This document shows, in pieces, positions 1-8,457 of a stretch of 64,000 nt of DNA; position 1 is the first letter of the stretch, and each line of letters begins with the position of its first letter. The position numbers were made by a program, and so were the translations under genes. The notes beneath the pieces were generated by a model that was not told where the DNA came from, ran no database searches, and saw only the letters and a program-made list of their open reading frames with translations. The stretch is from the NCBI RefSeq assembly GCF_003129965.1, contig NZ_NRCJ01000003.1, positions 124,001-188,000 of the forward strand. Direction: 5' to 3'. This DNA is from Aggregatibacter kilianii. GTDB taxonomy: Bacteria > Pseudomonadota > Gammaproteobacteria > Enterobacterales > Pasteurellaceae.

Positions 1-303
1 CGGTGCTTTGGAGGCACGCACATGGGCGAGAAAACGGGAATCGCTCAACACGCGCTCCACCAATACTTCAATTTTCCCACCACTGATTTTGCGCCCGAAC
101 ATCCGCGCAGGAATCACGCGGGTGTTATTGAATATCATCAAATCACCCGGATTAACCAGTTCCAACACATCAGCAAAAGTGCGGTGAAAAATTTCCCCGT
201 TTTCGCCGTTCAGCTGTAACAAACGGCTGGCGGTTCGTTCCGGTTTCGGATAACGGGCAATCAATTCGTCAGGTAAATCAAAATAAAAATCGGCAACACG
301 CAT
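1..303 (-). CDS. queA: QueA, S-adenosylmethionine:tRNA ribosyltransferase-isomerase (N-terminal 101 codons; rest outside window)
   Basis: The reverse strand reads [19 protein letters not shown] from an ATG at 303, continuing through [17 protein letters not shown], which is the characteristic N-terminus of QueA. QueA transfers the ribosyl part of AdoMet to preQ1 in tRNA wobble position 34 and isomerises it to epoxyqueuosine, in the cytoplasm. The gene runs off the left window edge, so only about the first third is visible and the catalytic C-terminal part cannot be checked. An uptake signal sequence lies inside the reading frame near 178-187. Neighbour trhP, on the same strand, also modifies tRNA wobble uridines, but it lies about 290 bp upstream with its own terminator between them. 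Confidence 0.93.
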   Translation of the reverse strand, partial: MRVADFYFDLPDELIARYPKPERTASRLLQLNGENGEIFHRTFADVLELVNPGDLMIFNNTRVIPARMFGRKISGGKIEVLVERVLSDSRFLAHVRASKAP

Positions 304-472
304 AATGGAAAAGTCGGTTTGAAAAAGAGGGCGGTAGTCTAGTGCGAATCGGGGAGAATCTCAAGGGAAAATAAGTAATGGTTTGAAAAGAGATAATGTT
401 AGTGCCTTTCTTAAATACAAGCGGTGCCTATTCTAATAAAATTTCTTCTGAAATCTCACTTTCCTCAAGACG

Positions 473-502
473 AAAAAAAAGCCCTTTCAAGGGGGAAGGG
501 CT
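473..502 (-). terminator. Rho-independent terminator downstream of trhP
   Basis: GCCCTT and AAGGGC form a six-bp stem (481-501), and on the minus strand the stem is followed by eight T residues (A-run 473-480 on the plus strand). It lies about 90 bp past the trhP stop codon. The rest of 304-591 holds no convincing gene; it is AT-rich spacer. Confidence 0.75.
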
Positions 503-591
503 GAATAAAGTATTTGGAGTCATATTTTTTTAGGGTATGGCGCGCATTATATACACCTAAATTAAGATTGCAACATTTATTTAACAAAAAA

Positions 592-1980
592 TTAACTTTT
601 CTTTTCGTGCGGGTTGCGGGTGTTGGTGTTGACCAGGTTTCGCATGAGCAATGCGTAGTCCAAGTGAATGTCTTGCGGCACGTCTAAGAAGACAAAATGT
701 CCGTCGCCTAATGCGGCATCCACTTCGGCGTTTTTACGATTGAGCATTTTGTTGATTTTAAACACCACGTTGCCTTGTGGTGTCATCATTTCCACTTCGT
801 CGCCGAGCAGGAATTTATTTTTCACGGCAACTTCCGCCATGCCCTGTTCGTTGCGTTTGCCGGTGAATTCACCGACAAATTGCTGACGGTCGGAAATGGA
901 GTAGCCGTAGTCATAATTTTGGTATTCGTCATGCGTGTGACGACGCAGGAAGCCTTCGGTGTAGCCACGATGCGCCAAAGATTCCAGCGTGTCCATCAGG
1001 CTTTCGTCGAACGGTTTGCCGGCGGCGGCATCATCGATGGCTTTGCGATAAACTTGGGCGGTGCGGGCGCAATAGTAGAAAGATTTGGTACGACCTTCGA
1101 TTTTTAAGGAATGCACGCCAAGTGCGGTGAGTTTTTCCACATGTTGTACGGCGCGCAAATCTTTCGAATTCATGAAATAGGTGCCGTGTTCGTCTTCAAA
1201 GGCGGTCATTTGTTCGTCCGGATTTTGCGCTTCGGTGTAAAGGAAGACTTTGTCGGTGACGGCGCCTTCGCCCAAGGTCGGCGCAACATTTTTCACTTCA
1301 ATTTGTTGGCTTGGGTCGATTTTCGGCACGATGTTGCCGACGTCGTCCAATTTGCCTTCTTCCATGTTGTATTCCCATCGGCAGGCGTTGGTGCAGGTGC
1401 CTTGGTTCGGATCCCGTTTGTTGATGTAGCCGGAGAGCAGGCAACGACCGGAATATGCCATGCAAAGGGCGCCGTGCACGAAAATTTCCAGTTCAATGTC
1501 CGGCACTTGTTGGCGGATTTCGGCAATTTCATCGAGGGAAAGCTCGCGCGACAAAATCACGCGGGTCAAGCCCATTTGCTTCCAGAATTTCACTGTTGCC
1601 CAGTTCACCGCGTTGGCTTGTACGGAAAGGTGAATATCAATGTCGGGGAAGTGCTCGCGCACCAGCATAATCAAGCCCGGATCGGACATGATCAGCGCGT
1701 CCGGGTTCATGTCGATCACCGGTTGTAAATCTTTAATAAAGGTTTTTAGTTTGGAATTGTGCGGGGCAATGTTCACGACCACATAGAATTTTTTGCCAAG
1801 GGCGTGGGCTTCATCAATGCCGATTTTTAAATTCGCGTGATTGAATTCGTTATTGCGCACGCGCAGGCTGTAACGAGGTTGACCGGCATAGACTGCGTCC
1901 GCACCGTAAGCAAAGGCGTAACGCATATTTTTTAAGGAGCCGGCAGGGGAAAGTAGTTCGGGTTTAAATTGGGTTGTCAT
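592..1980 (-). CDS. trhP: TrhP, prephenate-dependent tRNA uridine(34) hydroxylation protein (U32 peptidase family, YegQ)
   Basis: The product is nearly collinear with Escherichia coli YegQ/TrhP: FKPELLSPAGSLKNMRYAF at the N-terminus, AYGADAVYAGQPRYSLRVR, and the family signature ending in HGALCMAYSGRCLLSGY with the Cys residues expected for a U32 protein (also CTNACRWEY). TrhP contributes to 5-hydroxyuridine formation at tRNA position 34, using prephenate rather than oxygen. The frame stays open upstream to 2073, but the ATG at 1980 (MTTQFKPELL) matches the family start; the extra 31 residues would be unique. Length 462 aa is normal. It is followed by an intrinsic terminator and preceded by the terminator of the YedE gene, so it is probably monocistronic. 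Confidence 0.93.
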   Translation of the reverse strand: MTTQFKPELLSPAGSLKNMRYAFAYGADAVYAGQPRYSLRVRNNEFNHANLKIGIDEAHALGKKFYVVVNIAPHNSKLKTFIKDLQPVIDMNPDALIMSDPGLIMLVREHFPDIDIHLSVQANAVNWATVKFWKQMGLTRVILSRELSLDEIAEIRQQVPDIELEIFVHGALCMAYSGRCLLSGYINKRDPNQGTCTNACRWEYNMEEGKLDDVGNIVPKIDPSQQIEVKNVAPTLGEGAVTDKVFLYTEAQNPDEQMTAFEDEHGTYFMNSKDLRAVQHVEKLTALGVHSLKIEGRTKSFYYCARTAQVYRKAIDDAAAGKPFDESLMDTLESLAHRGYTEGFLRRHTHDEYQNYDYGYSISDRQQFVGEFTGKRNEQGMAEVAVKNKFLLGDEVEMMTPQGNVVFKINKMLNRKNAEVDAALGDGHFVFLDVPQDIHLDYALLMRNLVNTNTRNPHEKKS

Positions 1981-2108
1981 AAAAGTCTCTAGGTCTGATC
2001 TCAAGTCAGGAATTTGCCCAAGGCAAATCGTAAAGACGGCTATTTTAGGCGGATTTTGGCTTTTGTAAAGCAAAAGTGCGGTGCTTTTTGGCGGTGTTTT
2101 TAACGAAG

Positions 2109-2136
2109 CAAAACGCCCGCGTCATCGGCGGGCGTG
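2109..2136 (-). terminator. Intrinsic terminator after the YedE-type transporter gene
   Basis: CGCCCGC (2114-2120) and GCGGGCG (2128-2134) pair with a seven-base loop; on the minus strand the stem is followed by TTTTG. It lies just downstream of the stop codon at 2154. Confidence 0.65.
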
Positions 2137-2153
2137 AGGTGGTGCATAAAAGA

Positions 2154-3215
2154 CTAAATCTTGGATTTATTGGTCAAGCCGATATACAGGCAAACGACAA
2201 AGCCGATCACTAAAACATAGGGCGTAGATTGTGTCACGCCTACCGGGGAAGCGGCAAGGGCAAAATTATGCGCAGCAGCTGCACCTAATAACATACCCAA
2301 AACAAAAAGCGCTGCGTCATTGTTGCCTTCGCCGATGTTCACCAATTGCTTGCCCGGACAGCCTCCGCCGAGGGAGAAGCAAAGCCCGCAGAGTGCCATC
2401 GCCAGGAAATTCCAAACATATTGATTGTGGGCGATGGGTTGTTTTTCAAATCCCACATGGAATTGTCCGAGCAGGCTGTTGGTGAGGGCGGCGAATACGA
2501 TTAATGCAATGACGCCGTTTAATAAGTGTGCATCACGGAACAGCACAAAATTACGAAATGCGCCGATGGTGCAAAAACGGGATTTTTGCATGAGCACGCC
2601 AAGTAATAACCCGCCGCCAAGAGACAGCCAAAGGGTGGCGTGTTGTGCTCCGGGGCCTTTTTCGGAAAAGTACACAGGCAGGTTTTCACCGAATTTAAAT
2701 TGCGTCAAAAGCAACACCAATAAAATCAGGCTGAATATCGGACCGATTAAGCCTGAAGATGTGCTTTGTTCGGCAGATTTGCCTAAGGAAAAGCCTCGGT
2801 TTGCGAAAAAAATGCCGCCCATGACACCAGCGAATAAGCCGACGATGCCGGCAATTGCGGTTAAATCACCACCGCCTAAGCGTAAATAAGCACGCCACGG
2901 GCAACCCAAGAAAATAAGTGCGCCAATCATGGCAAAGAAGCCCAAGCTAATGCGCGCTAAAGGCGCCGATCCACCGCGCGGACGGAATTCTTTGGAAAGA
3001 TATGCGCTGATTAATGCGCCCAACACCAAGCCGATAAGTTCAGGGCGGAGATATTGGACGGGGGCGGCGCGATGTAAGCCTAGTGCGCCGGCAGTGTCAC
3101 GCAAGAAACAGGCTGCGCAAAAGCCCATATTGCCGGGATTGCCATCGTAGGTTAGAAGTGGAGCAACGATACCAAGTGCAGCACCTGCAACCACAGGCCA
3201 AGTTAAGATTTTCAT
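2154..3215 (-). CDS. yedE: YedE/FdhT-type membrane transporter (putative selenium or sulfur-compound uptake, YeeE/YedE family)
   Basis: A 353-residue integral membrane protein with about nine hydrophobic segments. It contains the family signatures GNMGFCAACFLRDTAGALGL near residue 30, GCPWRAYLRLGGGD, KSRFCTIGAFRNF and LGGGCPGKQLVNIGEGN, where conserved Cys residues sit in short membrane re-entrant motifs. This pattern matches the YedE/FdhT subgroup linked to selenium metabolism, related to the YeeE thiosulfate transporter. In many genomes yedE sits next to the TusA-like yedF; no such gene is seen on either side here, so the substrate cannot be inferred from context. The start at 3215 has an AAGGG ribosome-binding site. 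Substrate assignment is inference; membership of the family is firm. Confidence 0.82.
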   Translation of the reverse strand: MKILTWPVVAGAALGIVAPLLTYDGNPGNMGFCAACFLRDTAGALGLHRAAPVQYLRPELIGLVLGALISAYLSKEFRPRGGSAPLARISLGFFAMIGALIFLGCPWRAYLRLGGGDLTAIAGIVGLFAGVMGGIFFANRGFSLGKSAEQSTSSGLIGPIFSLILLVLLLTQFKFGENLPVYFSEKGPGAQHATLWLSLGGGLLLGVLMQKSRFCTIGAFRNFVLFRDAHLLNGVIALIVFAALTNSLLGQFHVGFEKQPIAHNQYVWNFLAMALCGLCFSLGGGCPGKQLVNIGEGNNDAALFVLGMLLGAAAAHNFALAASPVGVTQSTPYVLVIGFVVCLYIGLTNKSKI

Positions 3216-3556
3216 AATAAGACCCTTGTGATATCTGATGTTAAATTGAATGGTGTTTTTAATTTCTTAAAAACGTTTTCATTGTAAAAAGACGATGAAC
3301 ATAAGGGAAGTTTCTTATGATGATATTGTGAGCGGGATCAAGGATTTATTTTTGTCTGAAAAAACGACCGCACTTTTGATGAGGATGGGCGGCGTTTTCG
3401 CTTAAAGTGCGGTAGATTTTTACGGTGTTTTTTGATGTAGGCTAATAAATATTCAGATGATAATGAATTGCATTTGGTGTGGGGTTATAATCATCTTGTC
3501 GTTCGTTTCTCAGACGGGCGTGCATTTTCATTTGACGACGTAAAAGGAGTAAAAAT
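3216..3556. other. Intergenic region with an inverted uptake-signal pair and a probable cupin promoter
   Basis: No gene is seen in these 341 bases between divergent genes. ACCGCACTTTT near 3367 and AAAGTGCGGT near 3403 are inverted uptake signals with a long loop, so hairpin function is doubtful. A TATAAT box at 3486-3491 could serve the cupin gene; its -35 region is poor (ATGAAT at 17 bp spacing). The remainder is AT-rich. Confidence 0.5.
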
Positions 3557-3895
3557 ATGTTAAAAAACATTGAAAAAGCCACTGTGCTTAAACTTAACGA
3601 TCTTTTGGCATATCAAGACGGACAAGTCATCAGCAAGACATTCTCACAAAACCCGGCGGTAGGGTTGACTATGTTTTGCTTACCGAAAGGCGAAGAAATC
3701 AGCGCCCATAAATCCCGTGGCGATGCGTTGGTTACTATGCTGGAAGGTAAAGCCCGAATTACTATCGACACCACCGACTATGAAGTCAACGCCGGCGAAA
3801 GCATCGTCCTCCCGGCAGACATTCCCCATGCATTATATGCGCTGGAGAATTTTAAAATGTTTTTGACTGTGGTGTTCCCGAAAGAGGGGAGATAG
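3557..3895 (+). CDS. Small cupin-domain protein
   Basis: A 112-residue protein made of a single cupin beta-barrel: PKGEEISAHKSRGDALVTMLEGKARI (cupin motif 1, with one His and a downstream Glu) and AGESIVLPADIPHALYALENFKM (motif 2, with His). These residues can bind a divalent metal, but the motif-1 His pair is incomplete (only one clear His). There is no signal peptide, so it is cytoplasmic. A good AAAGGAG ribosome-binding site lies just before the ATG. It is a single gene between its own promoter region and an intrinsic terminator. Single-domain cupins of this size bind small ligands or support enzymes; the substrate is unknown and no neighbour helps. Confidence 0.8.
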   Translation: MLKNIEKATVLKLNDLLAYQDGQVISKTFSQNPAVGLTMFCLPKGEEISAHKSRGDALVTMLEGKARITIDTTDYEVNAGESIVLPADIPHALYALENFKMFLTVVFPKEGR

Positions 3896-3908
3896 GGTGA
3901 AGGTGGAA

Positions 3909-3934
3909 GGGCACTTGAGAAAGTGCCTTTTTAT
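3909..3934 (+). terminator. Rho-independent terminator of the cupin gene
   Basis: GGCACTT (3910-3916), loop GAGA and AAGTGCC (3921-3927), followed by TTTTTATT. It lies 14 bp past the cupin stop. Between here and the tRNA genes (to 4138) there is only AT-rich spacer. Confidence 0.85.
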
Positions 3935-4138
3935 TATTGAGCTTGTCTGAATTCTGCGTTTTAGTAAACATCTAATCTATCTCGCTTGCCCACGGATAAA
4001 ACAAAAATATAAATTTGGTTATCATTGACCTCATAAACTAAATAAATGATAGAGAATATTTAATAGAAAACCCAAAACCTTTGTTACCTAGAAATAATAA
4101 AGACAAATAAGATAGGAAATTTGGACACTCTAGAAAAT

Positions 4139-4215
4139 TGGCGGAACGGACGGGACTCGAACCCGCGACCCCCTGCGTGACAGGCAGGTATTCTAACCAG
4201 CTGAACTACCGCTCC
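4139..4215 (-). tRNA. tRNA-Asp (anticodon GTC), copy 2
   Basis: Complete 77-nt cloverleaf read on the minus strand, starting GGAGCGGTAGTTCAGCTGG. The anticodon loop CTGTCAC gives GTC, the T-arm is GGGTTCGAGTCCC, and the 3' CCA is encoded. The acceptor stem is GGAGCGG/CCGTTCC. It is the downstream member of a tandem pair, 23 bp from the other copy, and probably processed from one transcript. Confidence 0.97.
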
Positions 4216-4238
4216 GAATTAGAATAGATAAAAAGAAT

Positions 4239-4315
4239 TGGCGGAATGGACGGGACTCGAACCCGCGACCCCCTGCGTGACAGGCAGGTATTCTAACCAG
4301 CTGAACTACCACTCC
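4239..4315 (-). tRNA. tRNA-Asp (anticodon GTC), copy 1
   Basis: Complete 77-nt tRNA-Asp on the minus strand with encoded CCA. It is identical to the second copy except in the acceptor stem, where a C-G pair (positions 5 and 68) is replaced by U-A: GGAGTGG/CCATTCC instead of GGAGCGG/CCGTTCC. The two changes compensate each other, so both copies fold normally. A strong promoter lies immediately upstream. Confidence 0.97.
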
Positions 4316-4330
4316 GCACAGGTGAGGTGC

Positions 4331-4359
4331 ATAATAATGGCGGCGGGGCATTCCGTCAA
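4331..4359 (-). promoter_or_regulatory. Strong sigma-70 promoter of the tRNA-Asp pair
   Basis: On the minus strand TTGACG (4359-4354) and TATTAT (4336-4331) are separated by exactly 17 bp, with an A-rich stretch just upstream that may act as an UP element. The predicted transcript start falls roughly 10 bp before the first tRNA. Confidence 0.8.
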
Positions 4360-4408
4360 CTTTTTTTTTCTCTTTTGGGGTTACTTGTTTAATCGGTGAA
4401 CGATTTTA

Positions 4409-5170
4409 TTATTGCAAGGTTTTTTCCTGAGATTGACGGTCCCACAGGCAATTATCCTTGCTTTTTTTGTTGATCAATTTGAGGTATTCCAAGTGCGCTT
4501 GCAGCTCTTCTTCCGTGGGTGTAAGCAGACGTAAATTGTGGGAAAAAGCAACCGCACTTTGCACTTGCTGCTCGTTGACGTGCTGAACAATTTCCGGTTC
4601 GTTTTCGTCAAACAGGCTGGTTTGTCCGCCCGTCATGGCAAGGTACACGTCCGCCAGAATCTCCGCATCCAGTAACGCGCCGTGCAGGGTGCGTTTACTG
4701 TTATCAATGCCTAAACGACTGCATAACGCATCCAAGTTGTTTTTCTTGCCGGGATACATTTGACGCGCCATAGTCAGCGTGTCGGTGACTAGGCAAATAT
4801 CATTGGTCTTAATCGGCAGATTCAGTTTGGCAAATTCATAATCCATGAAACCCACATCGAAGGGCGCGTTGTGAATAAGCAACTCGGCGCCCTTGATGTA
4901 TTCGATAAATTCATTGGCGACCTGGCTAAAATCCGGTTTATCCGCCAGCATTTCGTCGGTGATGCCGTGCACCTTGATCGCCTCGGGATCCACCGGGCGA
5001 TTCGGTTTAATATAAATGTGAAAATTATTGCCGGTGTAACGGCGGTTGATCATTTCCACCGCACCGATTTCAATAATGCAATGGCCTTCATAATGGGCGC
5101 CCAACTGGTTCATACCGGTAGTTTCCGTATCCAGTACAATTTGGCGATTCGGGTTAATTTGAATACTCAT
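4409..5170 (-). CDS. dnaQ: DNA polymerase III epsilon subunit (3'-5' proofreading exonuclease)
   Basis: DnaQ proofreads for the replicative polymerase core. The DEDDh exonuclease motifs are all visible: D14-T-E16 in IVLDTETTG (Exo I), HNAPFDVGFMDYEF (Exo II), and LHGALLDAE with catalytic His and Asp (Exo III). After the nuclease domain, QTSLFDE is the clamp-binding motif, followed by the C-terminal segment that contacts the alpha subunit. Length 253 aa is normal. The gene is divergent from rnhA with 67 bp between them, the conserved dnaQ-rnhA arrangement of gammaproteobacteria. The tRNA-Asp pair follows on the same strand but has its own promoter. Confidence 0.97.
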   Translation of the reverse strand: MSIQINPNRQIVLDTETTGMNQLGAHYEGHCIIEIGAVEMINRRYTGNNFHIYIKPNRPVDPEAIKVHGITDEMLADKPDFSQVANEFIEYIKGAELLIHNAPFDVGFMDYEFAKLNLPIKTNDICLVTDTLTMARQMYPGKKNNLDALCSRLGIDNSKRTLHGALLDAEILADVYLAMTGGQTSLFDENEPEIVQHVNEQQVQSAVAFSHNLRLLTPTEEELQAHLEYLKLINKKSKDNCLWDRQSQEKTLQ

Positions 5171-5237
5171 AACTTAGCTTTTTATCCGCAAAAATTTCGG
5201 GTATTATCGCCGCATTTGAAATAAATTAGTAGTCAAT

Positions 5238-5705
5238 ATGCGCAAACAAATCGAAATTTTTACCGACGGCTCCTGCCTTGGCAACCCCGGCGCGGGCGGC
5301 ATCGGCATTTTGTTACGTTATAAACAACATGAAAAACGGCTGTCCAAAGGCTTCTTTTTAACCACCAATAACCGCATGGAATTGTTAGCGGTGGTGGAGG
5401 CGTTAAACAGCCTGAAAGAGCCTTGCGACATTCATTTATACAGCGACAGCCAATACATGAAAAACGGTATCACCCAATGGATTTTCAACTGGAAGAAAAA
5501 CAATTGGAAGGCGAGCAGCGGCAAACCGGTGAAAAATCAGGATTTATGGATAGCGTTAGATCAAGCCATAGCCCGCCACAAGGTAGATTGGCGCTGGGTG
5601 AAAGGGCATGCGGGGCATTGTGAAAATGAAATTTGCGATCAGTTGGCAAAGCAGGGCGCGGAAAACCCCACGTTAAATGATGAAGGGTATCGGTCGGAGG
5701 CGTAA
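5238..5705 (+). CDS. rnhA: Ribonuclease HI
   Basis: A cytoplasmic 155-residue type 1 RNase H that cuts the RNA strand of RNA-DNA hybrids. The catalytic acids are at the canonical positions: D10 in [15 protein letters not shown]48 in [10 protein letters not shown]70 in LYSDSQYM and D134 in [12 protein letters not shown]; the flexible-loop His is in [12 protein letters not shown]. The basic handle region ([18 protein letters not shown]) needed for substrate binding is present. It is divergent from dnaQ, with which it shares the intergenic control region, and ends at a bidirectional terminator. Confidence 0.97.
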   Translation: MRKQIEIFTDGSCLGNPGAGGIGILLRYKQHEKRLSKGFFLTTNNRMELLAVVEALNSLKEPCDIHLYSDSQYMKNGITQWIFNWKKNNWKASSGKPVKNQDLWIALDQAIARHKVDWRWVKGHAGHCENEICDQLAKQGAENPTLNDEGYRSEA

Positions 5706-5715
5706 ATTCTCTTGG

Positions 5716-5766
5716 AAAAAAGACCGCACTTTATGTGATACAGCATAAAGTGCGGTCTTTTTTTTT
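5716..5766. terminator. Bidirectional terminator built from inverted uptake signals (rnhA/aroA)
   Basis: AAGACCGCACTTTATG pairs with CATAAAGTGCGGTCTT around an eight-base loop. A-runs lie on the left and a nine-T run on the right, so it can end both the rightward rnhA and leftward aroA transcripts. Each arm contains a full uptake signal core. Confidence 0.92.
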
Positions 5767-5790
5767 CGGCGTTTTTGAGTTGCTTCCTGA

Positions 5791-7122
5791 TTAATTTGCT
5801 TCGCTCGACGGCTGTTGTGCGATGGCTAAAAATTCCTTGAAAAAAGTCGGGAAAGTTTTTGCCGTGCAGTTCGGATCCAAAATCGTCACCGGCGTGTCGG
5901 AAAGCGCGATGAGCGCAAAGCACATCGCCATGCGGTGATCGTTGTAAGTTTCGATTTCCGCCGCTTTAAAATCCGTGAGTTTTAACGGTTGAATGCGGAT
6001 AAAATCCTCGCCTTCTTCCACCTCTGCGCCCACTTTGCGCAGTTCTGTCGCCATGGCGGTTAAGCGATCCGTTTCTTTCACGCGCCAGTTGTAAATGTTA
6101 CGAATGACGCTTTCGCCCTCGGCAAATAATGCGGTAGTGGCGATGGTCATGGCGGCGTCGGGAATGTGATTCATGTCCATATCCACGCCGTGCAACGGGG
6201 CGTGTTCCACCTGGATGAAATCCTCACCCCACGTGATTTTAGCCCCCATTTTTTCCAATACATCGGCAAATAAACGGTCGCCTTGAATGCTGTTTTTGCC
6301 GATGCCTGTCACTTTGACCTTGCCTTTAATGGCGCCCGCTGCCAAGAAATAAGATGCAGAGGAAGCGTCGCCTTCCACCAAAAACGAACCCGGGGATTGA
6401 TAGGCTTGTTTGCCTTTTACGACGAAGCGTTGGTAGTTCCGGTTCTCCACGCTCACGCCGAAGATTTTCATCATGCCGAGGGTGATGTCGATATAAGGTT
6501 TGGAGACCAGTTCGCCGATAATTTCAATTTCGCTGTCGCCTTCCGCCAGCGGTGCCGCCATTAAAAGTGCGGTCAAAAATTGCGATGAAATGGAACCGTC
6601 GATTTTAATCGTGCCGCCACGTAAGCCTGTGTTACGAATGGCAATGGGCGGATAACCTTCGTTTTCCAAATAACGAATGTCCGCGCCTGCTTGTAGCAAT
6701 GCATCGACCAAATGACGAATCGGGCGTTCTTTCATACGCGGTTCGCCGGTTAAAATCACTTCATTTTGTGCCGAAACGCCTTCACGCGCCAAGCAAAGCG
6801 CCGCCGTGAGCGGACGCATTGCCGTGCCGGCATTGCCCAAAAATAACGCCAAACCGTCGTGCCACTGAAACGCGCCGCCCAAGCCTTGTACTTCACAGAC
6901 GGATTTATCGTCGGACAAAGTATATTGTACGCCGAGCTGTTTTAAGGCGTTGAGCATATGGCGGATGTCGTCACTGTCCAGTAGATTAGTGACTTTCGTC
7001 GTGCCGTGCGCCAATGCCGCTAATAATAAGGCGCGGTTGGAAAGGCTTTTCGAGCCGGGCAAATTGATCGTACCCTCAACGCGGGCAATGGGGTTGAGCG
7101 TAATGGAAATTGCTTGTTGCAT
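5791..7122 (-). CDS. aroA: 3-phosphoshikimate 1-carboxyvinyltransferase (EPSP synthase)
   Basis: AroA transfers the enolpyruvyl group of PEP to shikimate 3-phosphate, the sixth shikimate-pathway step. Visible signatures are [18 protein letters not shown] near residue 23 (substrate-binding Lys/Ser), [16 protein letters not shown] near 94 (PEP-binding motif), [36 protein letters not shown] and [19 protein letters not shown]. It is a class I enzyme of 443 aa, the usual length. It lies 10 bp downstream of hisC on the same strand and probably forms the serC-hisC-aroA transcript in that order; serC-aroA linkage is conserved in enteric bacteria and relatives. Confidence 0.97.
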   Translation of the reverse strand: MQQAISITLNPIARVEGTINLPGSKSLSNRALLLAALAHGTTKVTNLLDSDDIRHMLNALKQLGVQYTLSDDKSVCEVQGLGGAFQWHDGLALFLGNAGTAMRPLTAALCLAREGVSAQNEVILTGEPRMKERPIRHLVDALLQAGADIRYLENEGYPPIAIRNTGLRGGTIKIDGSISSQFLTALLMAAPLAEGDSEIEIIGELVSKPYIDITLGMMKIFGVSVENRNYQRFVVKGKQAYQSPGSFLVEGDASSASYFLAAGAIKGKVKVTGIGKNSIQGDRLFADVLEKMGAKITWGEDFIQVEHAPLHGVDMDMNHIPDAAMTIATTALFAEGESVIRNIYNWRVKETDRLTAMATELRKVGAEVEEGEDFIRIQPLKLTDFKAAEIETYNDHRMAMCFALIALSDTPVTILDPNCTAKTFPTFFKEFLAIAQQPSSEAN

Positions 7123-7132
7123 AAATCGTCCG

Positions 7133-8230
7133 TTATAAGCCTAAAATTTCGCTAAGTGCGGTTAAAAAACGCTGATTTTCTTCCGGCAAACCGATGCTGA
7201 TACGCAGATGATTCGGCAAGCCGTAACCGGCAAGTGGGCGCACAATCACGCCTTTGCGTAGCAATGCCTGATAAATCGGCGCGGCAGGTTGTTGCAAATC
7301 CAGCATCACGAAATTGCCTTTGGACGGCACATAGCGCAAGCCTTTTTCATCAAAGAAGTTCTGCAACAATTGCAAGCCGATTCGGTTATTTTCGGCGACT
7401 TTCGCTACAAATTCGTCATCTTGAATCGCTGCGGTCGCGGCAGCAAGCGCCAGGCTATTGCAGTTAAACGGCTGGCGTACGCGATTTAGTAGCCCCGCGA
7501 TTTCTACCGAGGACGCAGCATAACCGATACGCAAACCGGCTAATCCGTAGGCTTTGGAAAGGGTGCGGCACACGATAAGATTCGGGTATTTTGCCAATAA
7601 GCCGAAAGAATCCACACGCTCGCTTGGATCGGTAAATTCCACATAGGCTTCGTCCAACGCTACAATCACCTGCGGTGGCACTTGGGCTAAAAAGTCTGAA
7701 ATTTCTACCGCACTTGAGAAGCTGCCTGTCGGGTTGTTCGGGTTGGCGATGTAAATCAATTTGGTTTTTGGTGTAATGGCTTTCAGAAATGCCTGCAAAT
7801 CATTGCCGTAATTTTTCGCCGGAATTTCTACACGCTTGGCGTTCAAGGCTTGGCTGATTAACGGATAAACGATAAAGCCGTATTGGGAATAAATCACTTC
7901 GTCCTGCTCGGAAGCAAAGGTGTGGGCGATGAGTTCGATCAAATCGTTGGAACCGTTGCCGAGGGTGATTTGCTCCGGCTGTAAACCGAATTTTTCGGAA
8001 ACCGCCTGTTTGAAATAAAATCCGTTGGAATCGGGGTAAAGATTGAGGCTGTTTAATTGCGCTTCAATGGCTTTTTTGGCACTTGGCGGCAAGCCGAAAG
8101 GGTTTTCGTTGGAGGCAAGTTTGATGATGTTTTCGATGCTTAATTCCCGTTCCAATTCTTCAATGGGTTTGCCCGCTTGATAAGGCAACAGTGTTTTGAC
8201 GCCTTCATTGGCGCGATCAAGATATTGCAT
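7133..8230 (-). CDS. hisC: Histidinol-phosphate aminotransferase
   Basis: A fold-type I PLP aminotransferase of 365 aa that converts imidazole-acetol phosphate and glutamate into histidinol phosphate; some homologues also act on aromatic keto acids. Seen are [15 protein letters not shown] (substrate binding), [26 protein letters not shown], the PLP Lys in [18 protein letters not shown] near residue 224, and the C-terminal PNHLRISIG with the phosphate-binding Arg. No other his gene is nearby; it sits between serC and aroA, two biosynthetic genes. This placement, seen in several Pasteurellaceae, leaves open a role in aromatic amino acid synthesis, so it may be the second hisC copy of the genome. 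Confidence 0.93.
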   Translation of the reverse strand: MQYLDRANEGVKTLLPYQAGKPIEELERELSIENIIKLASNENPFGLPPSAKKAIEAQLNSLNLYPDSNGFYFKQAVSEKFGLQPEQITLGNGSNDLIELIAHTFASEQDEVIYSQYGFIVYPLISQALNAKRVEIPAKNYGNDLQAFLKAITPKTKLIYIANPNNPTGSFSSAVEISDFLAQVPPQVIVALDEAYVEFTDPSERVDSFGLLAKYPNLIVCRTLSKAYGLAGLRIGYAASSVEIAGLLNRVRQPFNCNSLALAAATAAIQDDEFVAKVAENNRIGLQLLQNFFDEKGLRYVPSKGNFVMLDLQQPAAPIYQALLRKGVIVRPLAGYGLPNHLRISIGLPEENQRFLTALSEILGL

Positions 8231-8292
8231 GGTTGCTCCGAGTGAGTGATAGAGGAAAAGTGCGGTGGAAAATTTGGGTGTTTTTTACATCT

Positions 8293-8430
8293 TCCCCTCG
8301 CCCGTTTACGGGAGAGGGTGGAGAAAATCCATAGGATTTTCGGAGGGAGAGGGGAGTTGGTTTGCCCTCTCTCTGACAAAAATTGCGCAATGCAATTTTT
8401 GTCGTCTCTCTCCCGCAAGCGGGCGAGAGG
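8293..8430. repeat. Palindromic MITE-like intergenic element with inverted ends
   Basis: The left end CCTCGCCCGTTTACGGGAGA (8296 on) and right end TCTCCCGCAAGCGGGCGAGAGG (8408-8430 region) are imperfect inverted repeats of each other. Inside are two further hairpins: GAAAATCC/GGATTTTC around an ATA loop (8322-8340), and GACAAAAATTGC/GCAATTTTTGTC (8379-8402) with a five-base loop. The whole 138-bp unit can fold into a compound cruciform. It lies between serC and hisC, has no coding capacity and resembles dispersed miniature palindromic elements. Only one copy is in the window, so mobility is inference. Confidence 0.7.
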
Positions 8431-8457
8431 AATTATTTCACCGCACTTTTATGATAC

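Noticed and set aside
1111..1728. Long open frame of 205 codons on the plus strand
   Set aside because: It is antisense to trhP, with no ribosome-binding site and no recognisable protein; an artefact of codon use on the opposite strand. Many similar frames opposite fumC, valS, lacZ and srfC were dismissed for the same reason.
3459..3477. Possible Fur box upstream of the cupin gene
   Set aside because: GATAATGAATTGCATTTGG matches only 12 of 19 consensus positions in AT-rich sequence; too weak without supporting iron-related context.
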